From CAZDGK01 sp964505035 (GTDB lineage: Bacteria; Patescibacteriota; Saccharimonadia; UBA4664): 7,633 nt of DNA. The number at the start of each line of letters is the position of its first letter. The stretch's first letter is position 1. The stretch is from the NCBI GenBank assembly GCA_964505035.1, contig CAZDGK010000049.1, positions 1-7,633 of the forward strand. Reading direction: 5' to 3'. This document shows positions 1-5,686 of this stretch, piece by piece. A program made the translations under genes and the position numbers. The notes under the pieces were generated by a model. The model was not told the DNA's origin, made no database searches, and saw only the letters and a list, made by a program, of their open reading frames with translations.

Positions 1-88
1 TTTTTTTATTCATCCGGCGACCACCGATATCTACCCCCGTCCTTACACTCTTACCCTCCACCACGCTCTTCCTATATTAGTACCACAC

Positions 89-115
89 CGCCCCAGACGA
101 CATCAGTCTGGGGCG
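89..115 (+). terminator. Strong GC hairpin, possible terminator of an upstream gene
   Basis: A perfect 10-bp stem (89-98 with 106-115) closes a 7-base loop. On the plus strand it is followed by CCTTCGTTTGC, which is only moderately T-rich, so termination is plausible but not certain. Any gene it serves would lie left of the window; the T-run at bases 1-7 may be the tail of another terminator. A TATATT at 73-78 could be a -10 box, but there is no convincing -35. Confidence 0.4.
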
Positions 116-139
116 CCTTCGTTTGCTCAATAATGCCAT

Positions 140-176
140 AAAACGGGCGAGGGGGCAGCCGGTTGCGGCTGCCCCC
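140..176 (-). terminator. Intrinsic terminator of the minus-strand gene 186-668
   Basis: A perfect 10-bp stem (151-160 with 167-176) with loop GGTTGC starts 9 bases after the stop codon of the minus-strand gene. Read on the minus strand, the stem is followed a few bases later by TTTT (complement of 140-143). Position and orientation fit an intrinsic terminator for that gene. The short T-run set back from the stem makes it weaker than the others in this window. Confidence 0.6.
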
Positions 177-185
177 AGTTGGAGG

Positions 186-668
186 TCAGGTGCGAGCGCG
201 AATATACGCTACACCTCGGACGGTGATGCAGTCGAGCGTCCGGGATCTCGTTTCGACCCAGACTTCCAGCGTGCCGGCCCGGGTGTCGAAGTAGCCGATG
301 TATTTGAGGCCACTTCGCCCGTCTGTCCAGCCCACCTCGAGTGTGTTCACGTGCGTTTTGGCCTCGCCTTGGCCAGCCTGTCGCTGGAAGTTGCGGGCGG
401 CCTCGATAGCACGTGAGGCGACGCTCGGTTGACCAGGTCTAGACCCGCTTCGAGTCTGGTTGTCCCGGTTTTCACGCAGCTTCAACTCGTCGTCGATCTG
501 CTTGATCTCGGCCCTGTTGTCGGCCTGGATGTCGAGGTAGTATTGCGCAGAACCACGGTCTCCCAGGGTTTGGCCGATGAGGTCATCCATTCTGCGAATT
601 GCTCCCTGGCACTCTCGCCTCCGTTCAACGAGCGTGGCTACCGACAGCTGATCGATGCCTTCGATCAT
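186..668 (-). CDS. Hypothetical protein with N-terminal coiled coil
   Basis: I do not recognise a family. The product from the ATG at 668 has 160 residues, beginning MIEGIDQLSVATL. The first half (about residues 8-72) is charged and heptad-like, rich in E, R, D, Q and L, and probably forms helices or a coiled coil. A Gly/Ser/Arg/Gln-rich linker (about 73-83) follows, then a second helix and a C-terminal segment with beta-like alternation (EVGWTDG, GYFDTRAGTLEVWVETRSR). There is no signal peptide or membrane segment, so it is probably cytoplasmic. I chose ATG 668 because GGGGT lies 8-12 bases upstream; a TTG at 701 would add 11 residues but has no ribosome site. The gene ends just before a hairpin terminator on the same strand, which supports its reality. 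It lies 85 bases behind the ZIP gene on the same strand. Competing plus-strand ORFs here lack good starts. Confidence 0.6.
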   Translation of the reverse strand: MIEGIDQLSVATLVERRRECQGAIRRMDDLIGQTLGDRGSAQYYLDIQADNRAEIKQIDDELKLRENRDNQTRSGSRPGQPSVASRAIEAARNFQRQAGQGEAKTHVNTLEVGWTDGRSGLKYIGYFDTRAGTLEVWVETRSRTLDCITVRGVAYIRART

Positions 669-711
669 TTTGGTTACCCCAATCGATGTACCGTCAACCA
701 ATCTGATTGAC

Positions 712-730
712 TAGTGATGTAATATCACTA
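712..730. promoter_or_regulatory. AT-rich inverted repeat, operator-like
   Basis: TAGTGAT and ATCACTA form a perfect 7-bp inverted repeat around GTAAT in the gap between the ZIP stop (754) and the start of the minus-strand gene (668). It is too AT-rich and lacks the T-run expected of a terminator. Its symmetry and site, 44-62 bases upstream of the start codon, suggest an operator for a dimeric regulator, possibly overlapping a promoter. No clear -35/-10 pair is visible. Confidence 0.4.
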
Positions 731-753
731 TTTGTCCTAATAATCCAGCATTT

Positions 754-1488
754 CTAGCCAATCGAGACGCGCGTCACTAGGAATATCAGCAGGGTACCCG
801 CCACCGTCAGTGCCAGTGTTAGCCGCGACGGATGCTTGGCGTGGGCTTCGGGCAAGATGTCGGAAGCTCCCAGGTACAGCAGGAATCCCGTAAAGAAACC
901 CAGATAGAGCAGCAGGTCACGATCATTCAATCGGAAGAGTAGGGTAGAGGCCACACCCAGCACCGGCGCTGCCGCGTCTACCACCAGCAGTACCGTCGAC
1001 CGGCGCACATTGTTTTTGTGTGCCAGCATCAGCGTCACCGTATTGAGGCCGTCGGCAAAGTCATGCGCGATCACCGCCAGTGCCACCGCTAGCCCCACGG
1101 TCGGACCCACCTGGAACGCCAGCCCAATCCCGACGCCGTCAAAAAACGAGTGACCGCACAGTGCGAGGGCCGACAGCAGTCCCACCTGTGGGTGCTCATG
1201 GCCGGTCTCGTATTCATCCTCGTGCGCCGTGTGCATGATTGTCAGCTTCTCCACGATATGGAAGCCCAAAAACCCGCCGACCAATGCCAGCATCGGCACT
1301 ACCGGATCCGTTCCAGTGCTTTTGAGCAGCCCAAAGATCTCCGGCAATAGGTCAAACGCCACCACCCCCAGCAACACGCCAGCTGTAAAGCCCAGGATCC
1401 GGTGCAGTCGGTCGCGGTTACGCAGCGCGAACACGCCGCCCAGCATCGTTGATACGAACGTCGTCACCGCAAACACTGCTGCTAACAT
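754..1488 (-). CDS. ZIP-family divalent metal transporter
   Basis: This 244-residue membrane protein is a ZIP (Zrt/Irt-like) transporter, expected to bring zinc or another divalent cation such as Fe or Mn into the cytoplasm. It has about eight hydrophobic segments. A His/acid-rich loop (HTAHEDEYETGHEHP, residues 86-100) lies between segments 3 and 4. The metal-site motifs are visible: H113-S-F-F-D117-G in segment 4 and H142-D-F-A-D146-G in segment 5. The second is a variant of the common HExxxG/HExPHE forms, with Asp replacing Glu. Length is normal for bacterial ZIPs. The ATG is preceded by GGAG with 5-base spacing, so the start is secure. Its start is only 19 bases from the 3' end of tRNA-Ile on the same strand, with no terminator between, so it is probably co-transcribed with the tRNA. 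Metal specificity cannot be read from the sequence. Confidence 0.9.
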   Translation of the reverse strand: MLAAVFAVTTFVSTMLGGVFALRNRDRLHRILGFTAGVLLGVVAFDLLPEIFGLLKSTGTDPVVPMLALVGGFLGFHIVEKLTIMHTAHEDEYETGHEHPQVGLLSALALCGHSFFDGVGIGLAFQVGPTVGLAVALAVIAHDFADGLNTVTLMLAHKNNVRRSTVLLVVDAAAPVLGVASTLLFRLNDRDLLLYLGFFTGFLLYLGASDILPEAHAKHPSRLTLALTVAGTLLIFLVTRVSIG

Positions 1489-1507
1489 GTCATCTCCAAT
1501 AATTCCT

Positions 1508-1583
1508 TGGTGGGCCCACTAGGATTCGAACCTAGGACCAGTTGGATATAAGCCAACCGCTCTAACCACTGAGCTACGGGCCC
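1508..1583 (-). tRNA. tRNA-Ile with anticodon UAU, CCA encoded
   Basis: On the minus strand all arms fold. The acceptor pairs 7 of 7 with G7·U66 as wobble. The D-arm is GCTC/GAGC, the anticodon stem GTTGG/CCAAC with loop CTTATAT, the T-stem CTAGG/CCTAG with loop TTCGAAT, and the discriminator is A73. CCA is encoded (complement of 1508-1510). The anticodon UAU reads AUA. Most bacteria instead use a CAU tRNA modified to lysidine, so this is a minority solution. It lies upstream of the ZIP gene and divergent from the ftsB-like gene. Confidence 0.93.
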
Positions 1584-1597
1584 GCACCGATCCAGCT

Positions 1598-1610
1598 AGT
1601 ATACTATACT
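1598..1610. promoter_or_regulatory. Palindromic -10 region, probably bidirectional
   Basis: AGTATACT (1598-1605) is a perfect palindrome, so it supplies TATACT on both strands. Leftward, start would fall near 1590, just before tRNA-Ile at 1583. Rightward, TATACT at 1600-1605 or the overlapping copy at 1605-1610 puts the start near 1612-1617, at or just before the ATG at 1618. No good -35 box is seen on either strand. Confidence 0.6.
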
Positions 1611-1617
1611 TGAAAGC

Positions 1618-1995
1618 ATGAACGGTCTGGGATCCAAGTTCAACCTCGTCACGGTGCTCAACGTCGCTGGCTTCCTTGTCATTGTCTACCTATGTGTGGT
1701 CCTTGGCCAAACCATCAAGCACAATTATGACCTCAATCAGCAGATCGCTTCCATGAAGGGCCAGATCACGCTGCTGCAAGACCAGCGCGACACTCTGTCA
1801 TACAACACTCAGTACTACCAGACCGACTCGTTTCGCGAGCGCGAAGCCCGCGCCAAGCTCGGCCTTCAGCTCCCGGGCGAAAGCGTCGTCATCCTGCCCA
1901 AGCCAGCGTCAGACGCCCCCGCGCCCGTTGCGACCACCACCGCCAAGCCGCGGCCAAATCTGCAACAATGGCTCGACTTCCTGACCGGCCGCTAG
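1618..1995 (+). CDS. ftsB: FtsB/DivIC-family septum formation initiator
   Basis: The 125-residue product has the FtsB/DivIC architecture: a short cytoplasmic N-terminus, one membrane helix (about 11-30), a coiled coil (about 35-62) and the family signature YYQTDSFREREARAKLGL (66-83) followed by PGE (86-88). Proteins of this family sit in the divisome, pair with FtsL and FtsQ or DivIB, and help activate septal peptidoglycan synthesis. The Pro/Ala-rich tail (about 95-115) ending in QQWLDFLTGR is an extension whose role is unknown. FtsB and DivIC cannot be separated by sequence alone, so the symbol is provisional. There is no Shine-Dalgarno sequence; the ATG lies directly behind overlapping TATACT boxes, suggesting a leaderless mRNA. 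Its stop is separated by one base from the stop of the convergent gene at 1997. Confidence 0.85.
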   Translation: MNGLGSKFNLVTVLNVAGFLVIVYLCVVLGQTIKHNYDLNQQIASMKGQITLLQDQRDTLSYNTQYYQTDSFREREARAKLGLQLPGESVVILPKPASDAPAPVATTTAKPRPNLQQWLDFLTGR

Positions 1996-1996
1996 G

Positions 1997-3121
1997 CTAG
2001 CGCCGCAGCCCGGCCCCTGCCAGGATCAGGCCGCCCACCGACCAGCAGGTTGCCACAATCTTGGCCAATGCGCCGAGCACCGGCACACTAAACAGCAGTA
2101 TGGCCACTGGTACCCCGATCAGTGCGGCCATCCAGAGCGAATCGGCCTTCCAGTCGGCTCGCTTCAGAATCCACGACCCAATGGCGATGCCAGCTAGCGT
2201 CGCACTAATGCTGACCACAAACAGTCCTAGCAATCCAGCCTCCAGCGCCAACGGCAGTCCCACCGACGTCATCGCCACCATCACCAACACAATCGGAGCG
2301 GTAAACAGCGCCAACGCTCCAAATCCGATGCTCGCACCCATCCGCTTCTTCATGCGGTCCAGCAGTGCGCGGATCGCCCGCGGCGCCACCCATACCAGTA
2401 CCAGCCCCACGGCCAGGTCGGCCACTATCCAGTACAGCCGGCTCAGCAGCCAGGCCAGGAACACGTCCCGGGGCGAGTTGTTTTCCTCGTGCTTGGGCGG
2501 GTCATGGCGCGTCACGGCGCCCTCCACCTTCGACGGGTCATAGTGCTGGTCGGCGCTATTGGTGTAATCCAAGTTGCCCTTAATGTGCGCGGCGTCACCG
2601 AGCGTCAAATCGCCTGCCTGGAAGTTTACGCTCCCGCCAATGGCCGAGTTGATCATCGCCATGCTCACCGCGCCGTACGCGTCCGTGCCCACCGGCCCAT
2701 TGACCGTCAACTGGTCACCGACGGCCGCCAGCTCACCAGCTACTTTGCCGCTAGCTCCCAGCGTCAGGTCCTGCCCGGCCACCCATAGGTTGCGAGCTAT
2801 CTCGCTGTTGACCGTCACCGACTGGCCGGCTACCCGCACACTGCCGCCCACTTTACCGTTCAGGGTCAAGGTCTGGCCGGCACAGATCACGTCGCCGGTT
2901 ACCGTGCCGTTCACGGTTACATTTGAGCCGGCGCACACCAGGTCACCGTCCACGTCGCCGTCCACCAGGACGTTCTTGCCGGCCACCCACAGCGTGCCGT
3001 GATTGGTCGTGCCCTTCGCTAGCGTAATATCATTGCCAGATTGTCCACTCATTGCCCAGACCGCCCCCGGCACCACTAGCAGTGCCAAGATCGCTGCCAT
3101 GTAGGCTAAAACCCGCTTCAT
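1997..3121 (-). CDS. Membrane protein with bactofilin-like repeat domain
   Basis: The 374-residue product starts with a signal peptide or first membrane helix (MKRVLAYMAAILALLVVPGAVWA). Residues about 42-185 are short repeats of roughly 18 residues, such as LWVAGKNVLVDGDVDGD, LVCAGSNVTVNGTVTGD and VICAGQTLTLNGKVGGS. This is the pattern of a right-handed beta-helix as in bactofilins (polymer-forming cytoskeletal proteins). A polar linker (about 186-220) leads to four or five hydrophobic helices (about 230-371). The repeat domain is therefore predicted outside the membrane, unlike classical cytoplasmic bactofilins, and may organise the envelope; that is inference. I chose ATG 3121 because it begins the signal peptide. 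ATG 3148 would add nine residues. Further extension would run into tRNA-fMet and is wrong. It is divergent from tRNA-fMet and convergent with the ftsB-like gene. Confidence 0.78.
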   Translation of the reverse strand: MKRVLAYMAAILALLVVPGAVWAMSGQSGNDITLAKGTTNHGTLWVAGKNVLVDGDVDGDLVCAGSNVTVNGTVTGDVICAGQTLTLNGKVGGSVRVAGQSVTVNSEIARNLWVAGQDLTLGASGKVAGELAAVGDQLTVNGPVGTDAYGAVSMAMINSAIGGSVNFQAGDLTLGDAAHIKGNLDYTNSADQHYDPSKVEGAVTRHDPPKHEENNSPRDVFLAWLLSRLYWIVADLAVGLVLVWVAPRAIRALLDRMKKRMGASIGFGALALFTAPIVLVMVAMTSVGLPLALEAGLLGLFVVSISATLAGIAIGSWILKRADWKADSLWMAALIGVPVAILLFSVPVLGALAKIVATCWSVGGLILAGAGLRR

Positions 3122-3197
3122 TGTCCACTCGCCATTAATTACCTTCATCGTAGCGCGTTTAATCTGCCGATGCACGCTTGACCAAAATGCTCGCATC

Positions 3198-3210
3198 TGA
3201 TAAGCTATCA
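3198..3210. promoter_or_regulatory. Small inverted repeat in a divergent promoter region
   Basis: TGATA and TATCA flank AGC in the AT-rich gap between the membrane-protein gene (minus) and tRNA-fMet (plus). The gap must hold promoters for both; TTAATA at 3214-3219 could be the -10 of the tRNA. The repeat may be an operator or chance. Confidence 0.25.
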
Positions 3211-3225
3211 AAGTTAATAAGTTGA

Positions 3226-3302
3226 CGCGGGGTGGAGCAGCTCGGTAGCTCGCTGGGCTCATAACCCAGAGGCCGCAGGTTCAAATCCTGCCCCCGCTAC
3301 CA
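3226..3302 (+). tRNA. Initiator tRNA-fMet (CAU), CCA encoded
   Basis: The sequence folds as a full tRNA with anticodon CAU at 3260-3262. Initiator hallmarks are present: three consecutive G-C pairs at the bottom of the anticodon stem (CTGGG/CCCAG) and an unpaired 1-72 position, here C1·U72. Most of the D-arm and T-arm matches the common bacterial initiator. CCA is encoded at 3300-3302. It is followed 11 bases later by a terminator. Confidence 0.95.
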
Positions 3303-3313
3303 GGGAATTATTC

Positions 3314-3340
3314 AAAAACCGCCTCCCCAGGCGGTTTTTT
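3314..3340 (+). terminator. Intrinsic terminator after tRNA-fMet
   Basis: AAAAACCGCCT pairs with AGGCGGTTTTT around a CCCC loop and runs into six T (3335-3340). This is a textbook intrinsic terminator. The A-run on its left side means it could work on both strands, but only the tRNA needs it. Confidence 0.9.
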
Positions 3341-3342
3341 GA

Positions 3343-3348
3343 TATACA
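3343..3348 (+). promoter_or_regulatory. Possible -10 box for the lipoprotein gene
   Basis: TATACA directly follows the terminator and would start a transcript near 3355, giving a leader of about 60 bases before the ATG at 3415. No consensus -35 is visible; that position lies within the terminator stem. Confidence 0.35.
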
Positions 3349-3414
3349 ATGATCGCGAAGTCGGCTACCCGCCGCTTCGTATCGATTGGCACACGACAGC
3401 GAAAGGAGTCCTCC

Positions 3415-4152
3415 ATGTTTCGGAGGTCGCCCGTTGTTTTGGCCGTAGTTGCGGTTGCCGTTTTGGCTACCGCCGGCTGCACCAGCGGGCCAGCCCCGCC
3501 TGCTGCCGCCGGCTCGCCCTCGGCTTCCCGCACTGCGGTTCCGTCGTCCCCAGCCGCCAGCTCCAGTCCGACCGCCTCGCCCAGTGGCAGCGTTTCGGCT
3601 ACTCCCGGCTGGCAGGCTTGCTTGCCGGTCAGTCCGCCCAAACCCGTGTCCATACCAGTGGCGCACACCGTCAAGTACGACTGGGCCATCCCAGCCGGCA
3701 CGGCTAGCGTCCCCAGCGCCGACTCGCGCGCCAAGTTGTTCGCGGTCTGCGTCGGTGACCACCCGGACGAAAGCCCCGGCTATACCCGGGTGTCGTTCCA
3801 CTTCCGGGGTGCTGCACCACCCGCCAATTTCGGCTATGTGGCGAGCGTGTCCGTGGGCGGTAAACCCACCGTGCTGCCACTTGAGGGCAACGCTGCCCTC
3901 CGTGTGCAGTTCACCTACGTCGACCCATCCATCGGCAATTTCCCGCTGGGTTATCACGTGGGCTACCGCAACCTCATCAGTTGGGGCTGCGGCGCCTGGT
4001 TCGAAGGTGAAGTCACCTGCGGGCTCGGTCTCAAGGTCGCTCCTGCGAGTGACCAGCGGCTGGCCGTCCGCGTCGGCGAGCAGGTTGAAGACCCCGACGG
4101 CCAGGGGTCCAATCTCGACTACATCCTGGCCTTTGACGTCCAGTACGGTTAA
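3415..4152 (+). CDS. Lipoprotein with AMIN-like domain
   Basis: The 245-residue product begins with a lipoprotein signal peptide: basic MFRRS, a hydrophobic stretch and Cys22 in ATAGC, an imperfect lipobox (Thr at -3). A Ser/Pro/Ala-rich low-complexity linker (about 23-64) follows, then a compact domain (about 66-245). Its pattern GYTRVSFHF, a middle strand with PTVLPLEGNAALRVQF and the end LDYILAFDV resembles the AMIN-like domain found in many actinobacterial lipoproteins; these are thought to act at the cell surface, but their ligand is not established. Four Cys (69, 112, 192, 202) could form disulfides. The start is fixed by AAAGGAG six bases upstream of ATG 3415; an in-frame ATG at 3349 would bury the signal peptide. 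The gene sits alone between two tRNA units. Confidence 0.8.
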   Translation: MFRRSPVVLAVVAVAVLATAGCTSGPAPPAAAGSPSASRTAVPSSPAASSSPTASPSGSVSATPGWQACLPVSPPKPVSIPVAHTVKYDWAIPAGTASVPSADSRAKLFAVCVGDHPDESPGYTRVSFHFRGAAPPANFGYVASVSVGGKPTVLPLEGNAALRVQFTYVDPSIGNFPLGYHVGYRNLISWGCGAWFEGEVTCGLGLKVAPASDQRLAVRVGEQVEDPDGQGSNLDYILAFDVQYG

Positions 4153-4158
4153 AGGCCT

Positions 4159-4192
4159 CTGGCCGGCCTCGGGTTCGCCCCGGGCCGGCCAG
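4159..4192 (+). terminator. GC-rich UUCG hairpin after the lipoprotein gene
   Basis: Ten perfect pairs (CTGGCCGGCC with GGCCGGCCAG) plus a further G·U, one C·C mismatch and three G-C pairs close a TTCG loop. It begins 6 bases after the stop. There is no T-run behind it, so it may be an mRNA 3' stabiliser or a U-tract-less terminator. Confidence 0.55.
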
Positions 4193-4201
4193 CCATGTGT
4201 C

Positions 4202-4230
4202 TTGAGTTTGAGCTCAAATTCATCTATACT
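4202..4230 (+). promoter_or_regulatory. Promoter of tRNA-Met/Ile2
   Basis: TTGAGT (4202-4207), a 17-base spacer and TATACT (4225-4230) form a good sigma-70-type promoter. The start would be near 4237, about 14 bases before the tRNA 5' end. Confidence 0.75.
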
Positions 4231-4250
4231 CTAGTCCGTTACCCAAGTCC

Positions 4251-4325
<75 letters not shown>

Positions 4326-4343
4326 GCAATTATCCCAACGACT

Positions 4344-4375
4344 AACCCCCGCGGCACAATGCGTCCGCGGGGGTT
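4344..4375. terminator. Shared terminator hairpin between convergent tRNA and SDR gene
   Basis: AACCCCCGCGG pairs perfectly with CCGCGGGGGTT (11 bp). An outer CCAAC/GTTGG pair (4335-4339, 4376-4380) extends it across a bulge. It lies between the 3' end of the tRNA and the stop of the minus-strand dehydrogenase, so it can serve both. The plus-strand exit is TTGTTGGTT, moderately T-rich. Confidence 0.7.
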
Positions 4376-4380
4376 GTTGG

Positions 4381-5058
4381 TTAGGCGGTCGGGTTGACGC
4401 GCAGCTCGTGCACTTCCACCCGGGCCGGCTCGCGCAGAATGCGCGCGGCCTTGTAGCTGAAGTCCGGCTCCTTTTCCAGGAGCTGGATGACTTGATTTGC
4501 CACCCAGTCGGGCCGGAGCATGCCGGACGTGTCCTTGTCCGACCCGGCCCAGAAGGCCGTCTCCATGCCCGCCGGGCCCGCCACCAGCACGCGCCGCACA
4601 TGCGAATCCAGCGACAGCGAGTTGGCGAAATGGGCCAGGCCAGCCTTCACGGCGGCGTACACCGGTTCGTACGCCCGCGGCGTCCACTGCGAAGTGGATG
4701 TCACGGCCACAAAGGTGTCGAGCATGCCCTGGTTCTGCAGCACCGCCTGCGCCAGCAGGATCGGCGCTGCCAGACCCACGGCCAGCATGTCATGTACTTC
4801 CGCCGGCTTCAGGTCCGTGATGCGCCCTTGCTGGTAGTAGCCGGCGCTGTAGACCAGCAGATCGATCTGTGGCAGCCGTTTCACCACTGCCGCGATCCGC
4901 TCGTCCAGCGCGTCGCCGGTCAGATCGAGCCGGGCGAAGTGGGCGTTGCCGCCTCCCGGGTCGTGCCGGCCAGTCACGATCACACTGTACCGGCCGGCCA
5001 GCTGGTAGGCGAGACAGGCTCCAAGGCCGGAGGTCCCGCCCACGATCAGACAGTTCAA
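4381..5058 (-). CDS. Short-chain dehydrogenase/reductase (SDR)
   Basis: The 225-residue protein is a classical-type SDR, an NAD(P)(H)-dependent oxidoreductase of unknown substrate. The cofactor glycine motif is GGTSGLG (7-13), with an Asp-containing strand end LDLT (44-47), YSAG (70-73, in place of NNAG), a Ser-rich strand VTSTS (119-123) supplying the catalytic Ser, and Y134-A-A-V-K138. The PG-like segment GPAGMETAFW (161-170) follows. It is slightly shorter than the usual 250. I chose TTG 5058 as start: it gives M-NCLIVGG right at the Rossmann strand and has AGGAG six bases upstream. A longer reading from 5112 has no ribosome site and adds an unlikely leader. It is divergent from the Nudix gene (85-base gap) and ends at a shared terminator. 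The neighbours do not reveal its substrate. Confidence 0.88.
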   Translation of the reverse strand: MNCLIVGGTSGLGACLAYQLAGRYSVIVTGRHDPGGGNAHFARLDLTGDALDERIAAVVKRLPQIDLLVYSAGYYQQGRITDLKPAEVHDMLAVGLAAPILLAQAVLQNQGMLDTFVAVTSTSQWTPRAYEPVYAAVKAGLAHFANSLSLDSHVRRVLVAGPAGMETAFWAGSDKDTSGMLRPDWVANQVIQLLEKEPDFSYKAARILREPARVEVHELRVNPTA

Positions 5059-5128
5059 TGAACTCTCCTTCGTGCCAAACCAAAAGGTGGACTGCTGCCC
5101 ACCCGGTAGCAATTCTACACAGGTAGAT

Positions 5129-5134
5129 TACACT
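5129..5134 (+). promoter_or_regulatory. Possible -10 box of the Nudix gene
   Basis: TACACT (5/6 to consensus) lies 9 bases before the ATG at 5144, so the mRNA would have almost no leader. No clear -35 is visible in the short divergent gap. Confidence 0.35.
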
Positions 5135-5143
5135 TGGGTAGTA

Positions 5144-5569
5144 ATGTCGAGCCCAGCGCCCATCGTCAAAACTCGCGCCGCCGTCGCCGTCATCTACGAC
5201 GGCCGCGTCTTGCTTGTACACCGCCACAAGGCTGGCCGCGAGTACTACGTGCTGCCCGGCGGCAAGGTCGAGGCAGGGGAGACACCCGAGCAGGCCGCCG
5301 TCCGTGAGCTGCGCGAAGAGACCACTCTGGCCGTCGAGCTGGGCCAATCCATCATGGACGTCACCGAGGACGGTCCCCTCGGCCGCGAGCGCAACGTCTA
5401 TTTCCTGGCCGCCTCCTTCACTGGCCAGCCGCGCTTTGGCGATGCCGCCCCTGAGTCCGCCCGCCAATCACCCGACAATTCCTATCAGCTGGAGTGGGTT
5501 CCCCTCGCCGACCTGCCCCGCCTTCCGCTGGTGCCGGAGTCCATCAAGGCCGCGCTGAGTCCCTCATGA
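5144..5569 (+). CDS. Nudix hydrolase
   Basis: The 141-residue product has a Nudix fold with the Nudix box at 40-62: G40, five residues, E46, seven residues, then RELREETTL. The usual Gly near the end of the box is Thr61, while the Mg-binding acids (E55, E58, E59) are kept. Nudix enzymes hydrolyse nucleoside diphosphate-linked compounds such as oxidised nucleotides, ADP-ribose or NADH. The strand AAVAVIYDGRVLLVHRH and the C-terminal LEWVPLADLPRLPLVP are typical. The substrate cannot be told. ATG 5144 is preferred because it begins just before the first strand; an upstream ATG at 5072 adds 24 unconserved-looking residues and overlaps the SDR control region. No Shine-Dalgarno sequence is seen. 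The gene is divergent from the SDR gene. Confidence 0.88.
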   Translation: MSSPAPIVKTRAAVAVIYDGRVLLVHRHKAGREYYVLPGGKVEAGETPEQAAVRELREETTLAVELGQSIMDVTEDGPLGRERNVYFLAASFTGQPRFGDAAPESARQSPDNSYQLEWVPLADLPRLPLVPESIKAALSPS

Positions 5570-5587
5570 TAATCTTGTAAAAAACTA

Positions 5588-5615
5588 TTGACACTTTCGT
5601 AAATATCTGTATAAT
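5588..5615 (+). promoter_or_regulatory. Near-consensus promoter of the ncRNA
   Basis: TTGACA (5588-5593), a 16-base spacer and TATAAT (5610-5615) match the sigma-70 consensus at all twelve positions. It begins 19 bases after the Nudix stop and points right. Start is expected near 5622. It is the strongest promoter in the window and no protein gene follows for more than 350 bases. Confidence 0.9.
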
Positions 5616-5627
5616 GATACCTATTCA

Positions 5628-5686
5628 GTTGCTCCCAGCTGTGAGGGCCTAACCACCCTAGTTCCTCACAGTTGGGAACCAGCAAC
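5628..5686 (+). other. Long 5' hairpin of the ncRNA with competing fold
   Basis: GTTGCT (5628-5633) pairs with AGCAAC (5681-5686). Inside it CCCAGCTGTGAGG (5634-5646) pairs over 13 positions, one a G·U, with CCTCACAGTTGGG (5664-5676), with AACC bulged on the 3' side. The loop is 17 bases. TTGGGAACC (5672-5680) can instead pair perfectly with GGTTCCCAA (5694-5702), so two states exclude each other. Confidence 0.75.

Noticed and set aside
2749..3000. CRISPR-like or direct DNA repeats within 2750-3000
   Set aside because: The periodicity comes from protein repeats of the beta-helix domain; the DNA units differ and have no spacers.
3122..3262. N-terminal extension of the bactofilin-like protein up to 3262
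   Set aside because: It would start inside tRNA-fMet and place a signal peptide at residue 48; the start at 3121 is far better.
3259..3957. Minus-strand ORF of 232 codons over tRNA-fMet and the lipoprotein gene
   Set aside because: Gly/Arg-rich shadow frame that reads through the tRNA and terminator; the tail resembling GAGFEPAASGL is the well-known spurious translation of a tRNA gene.
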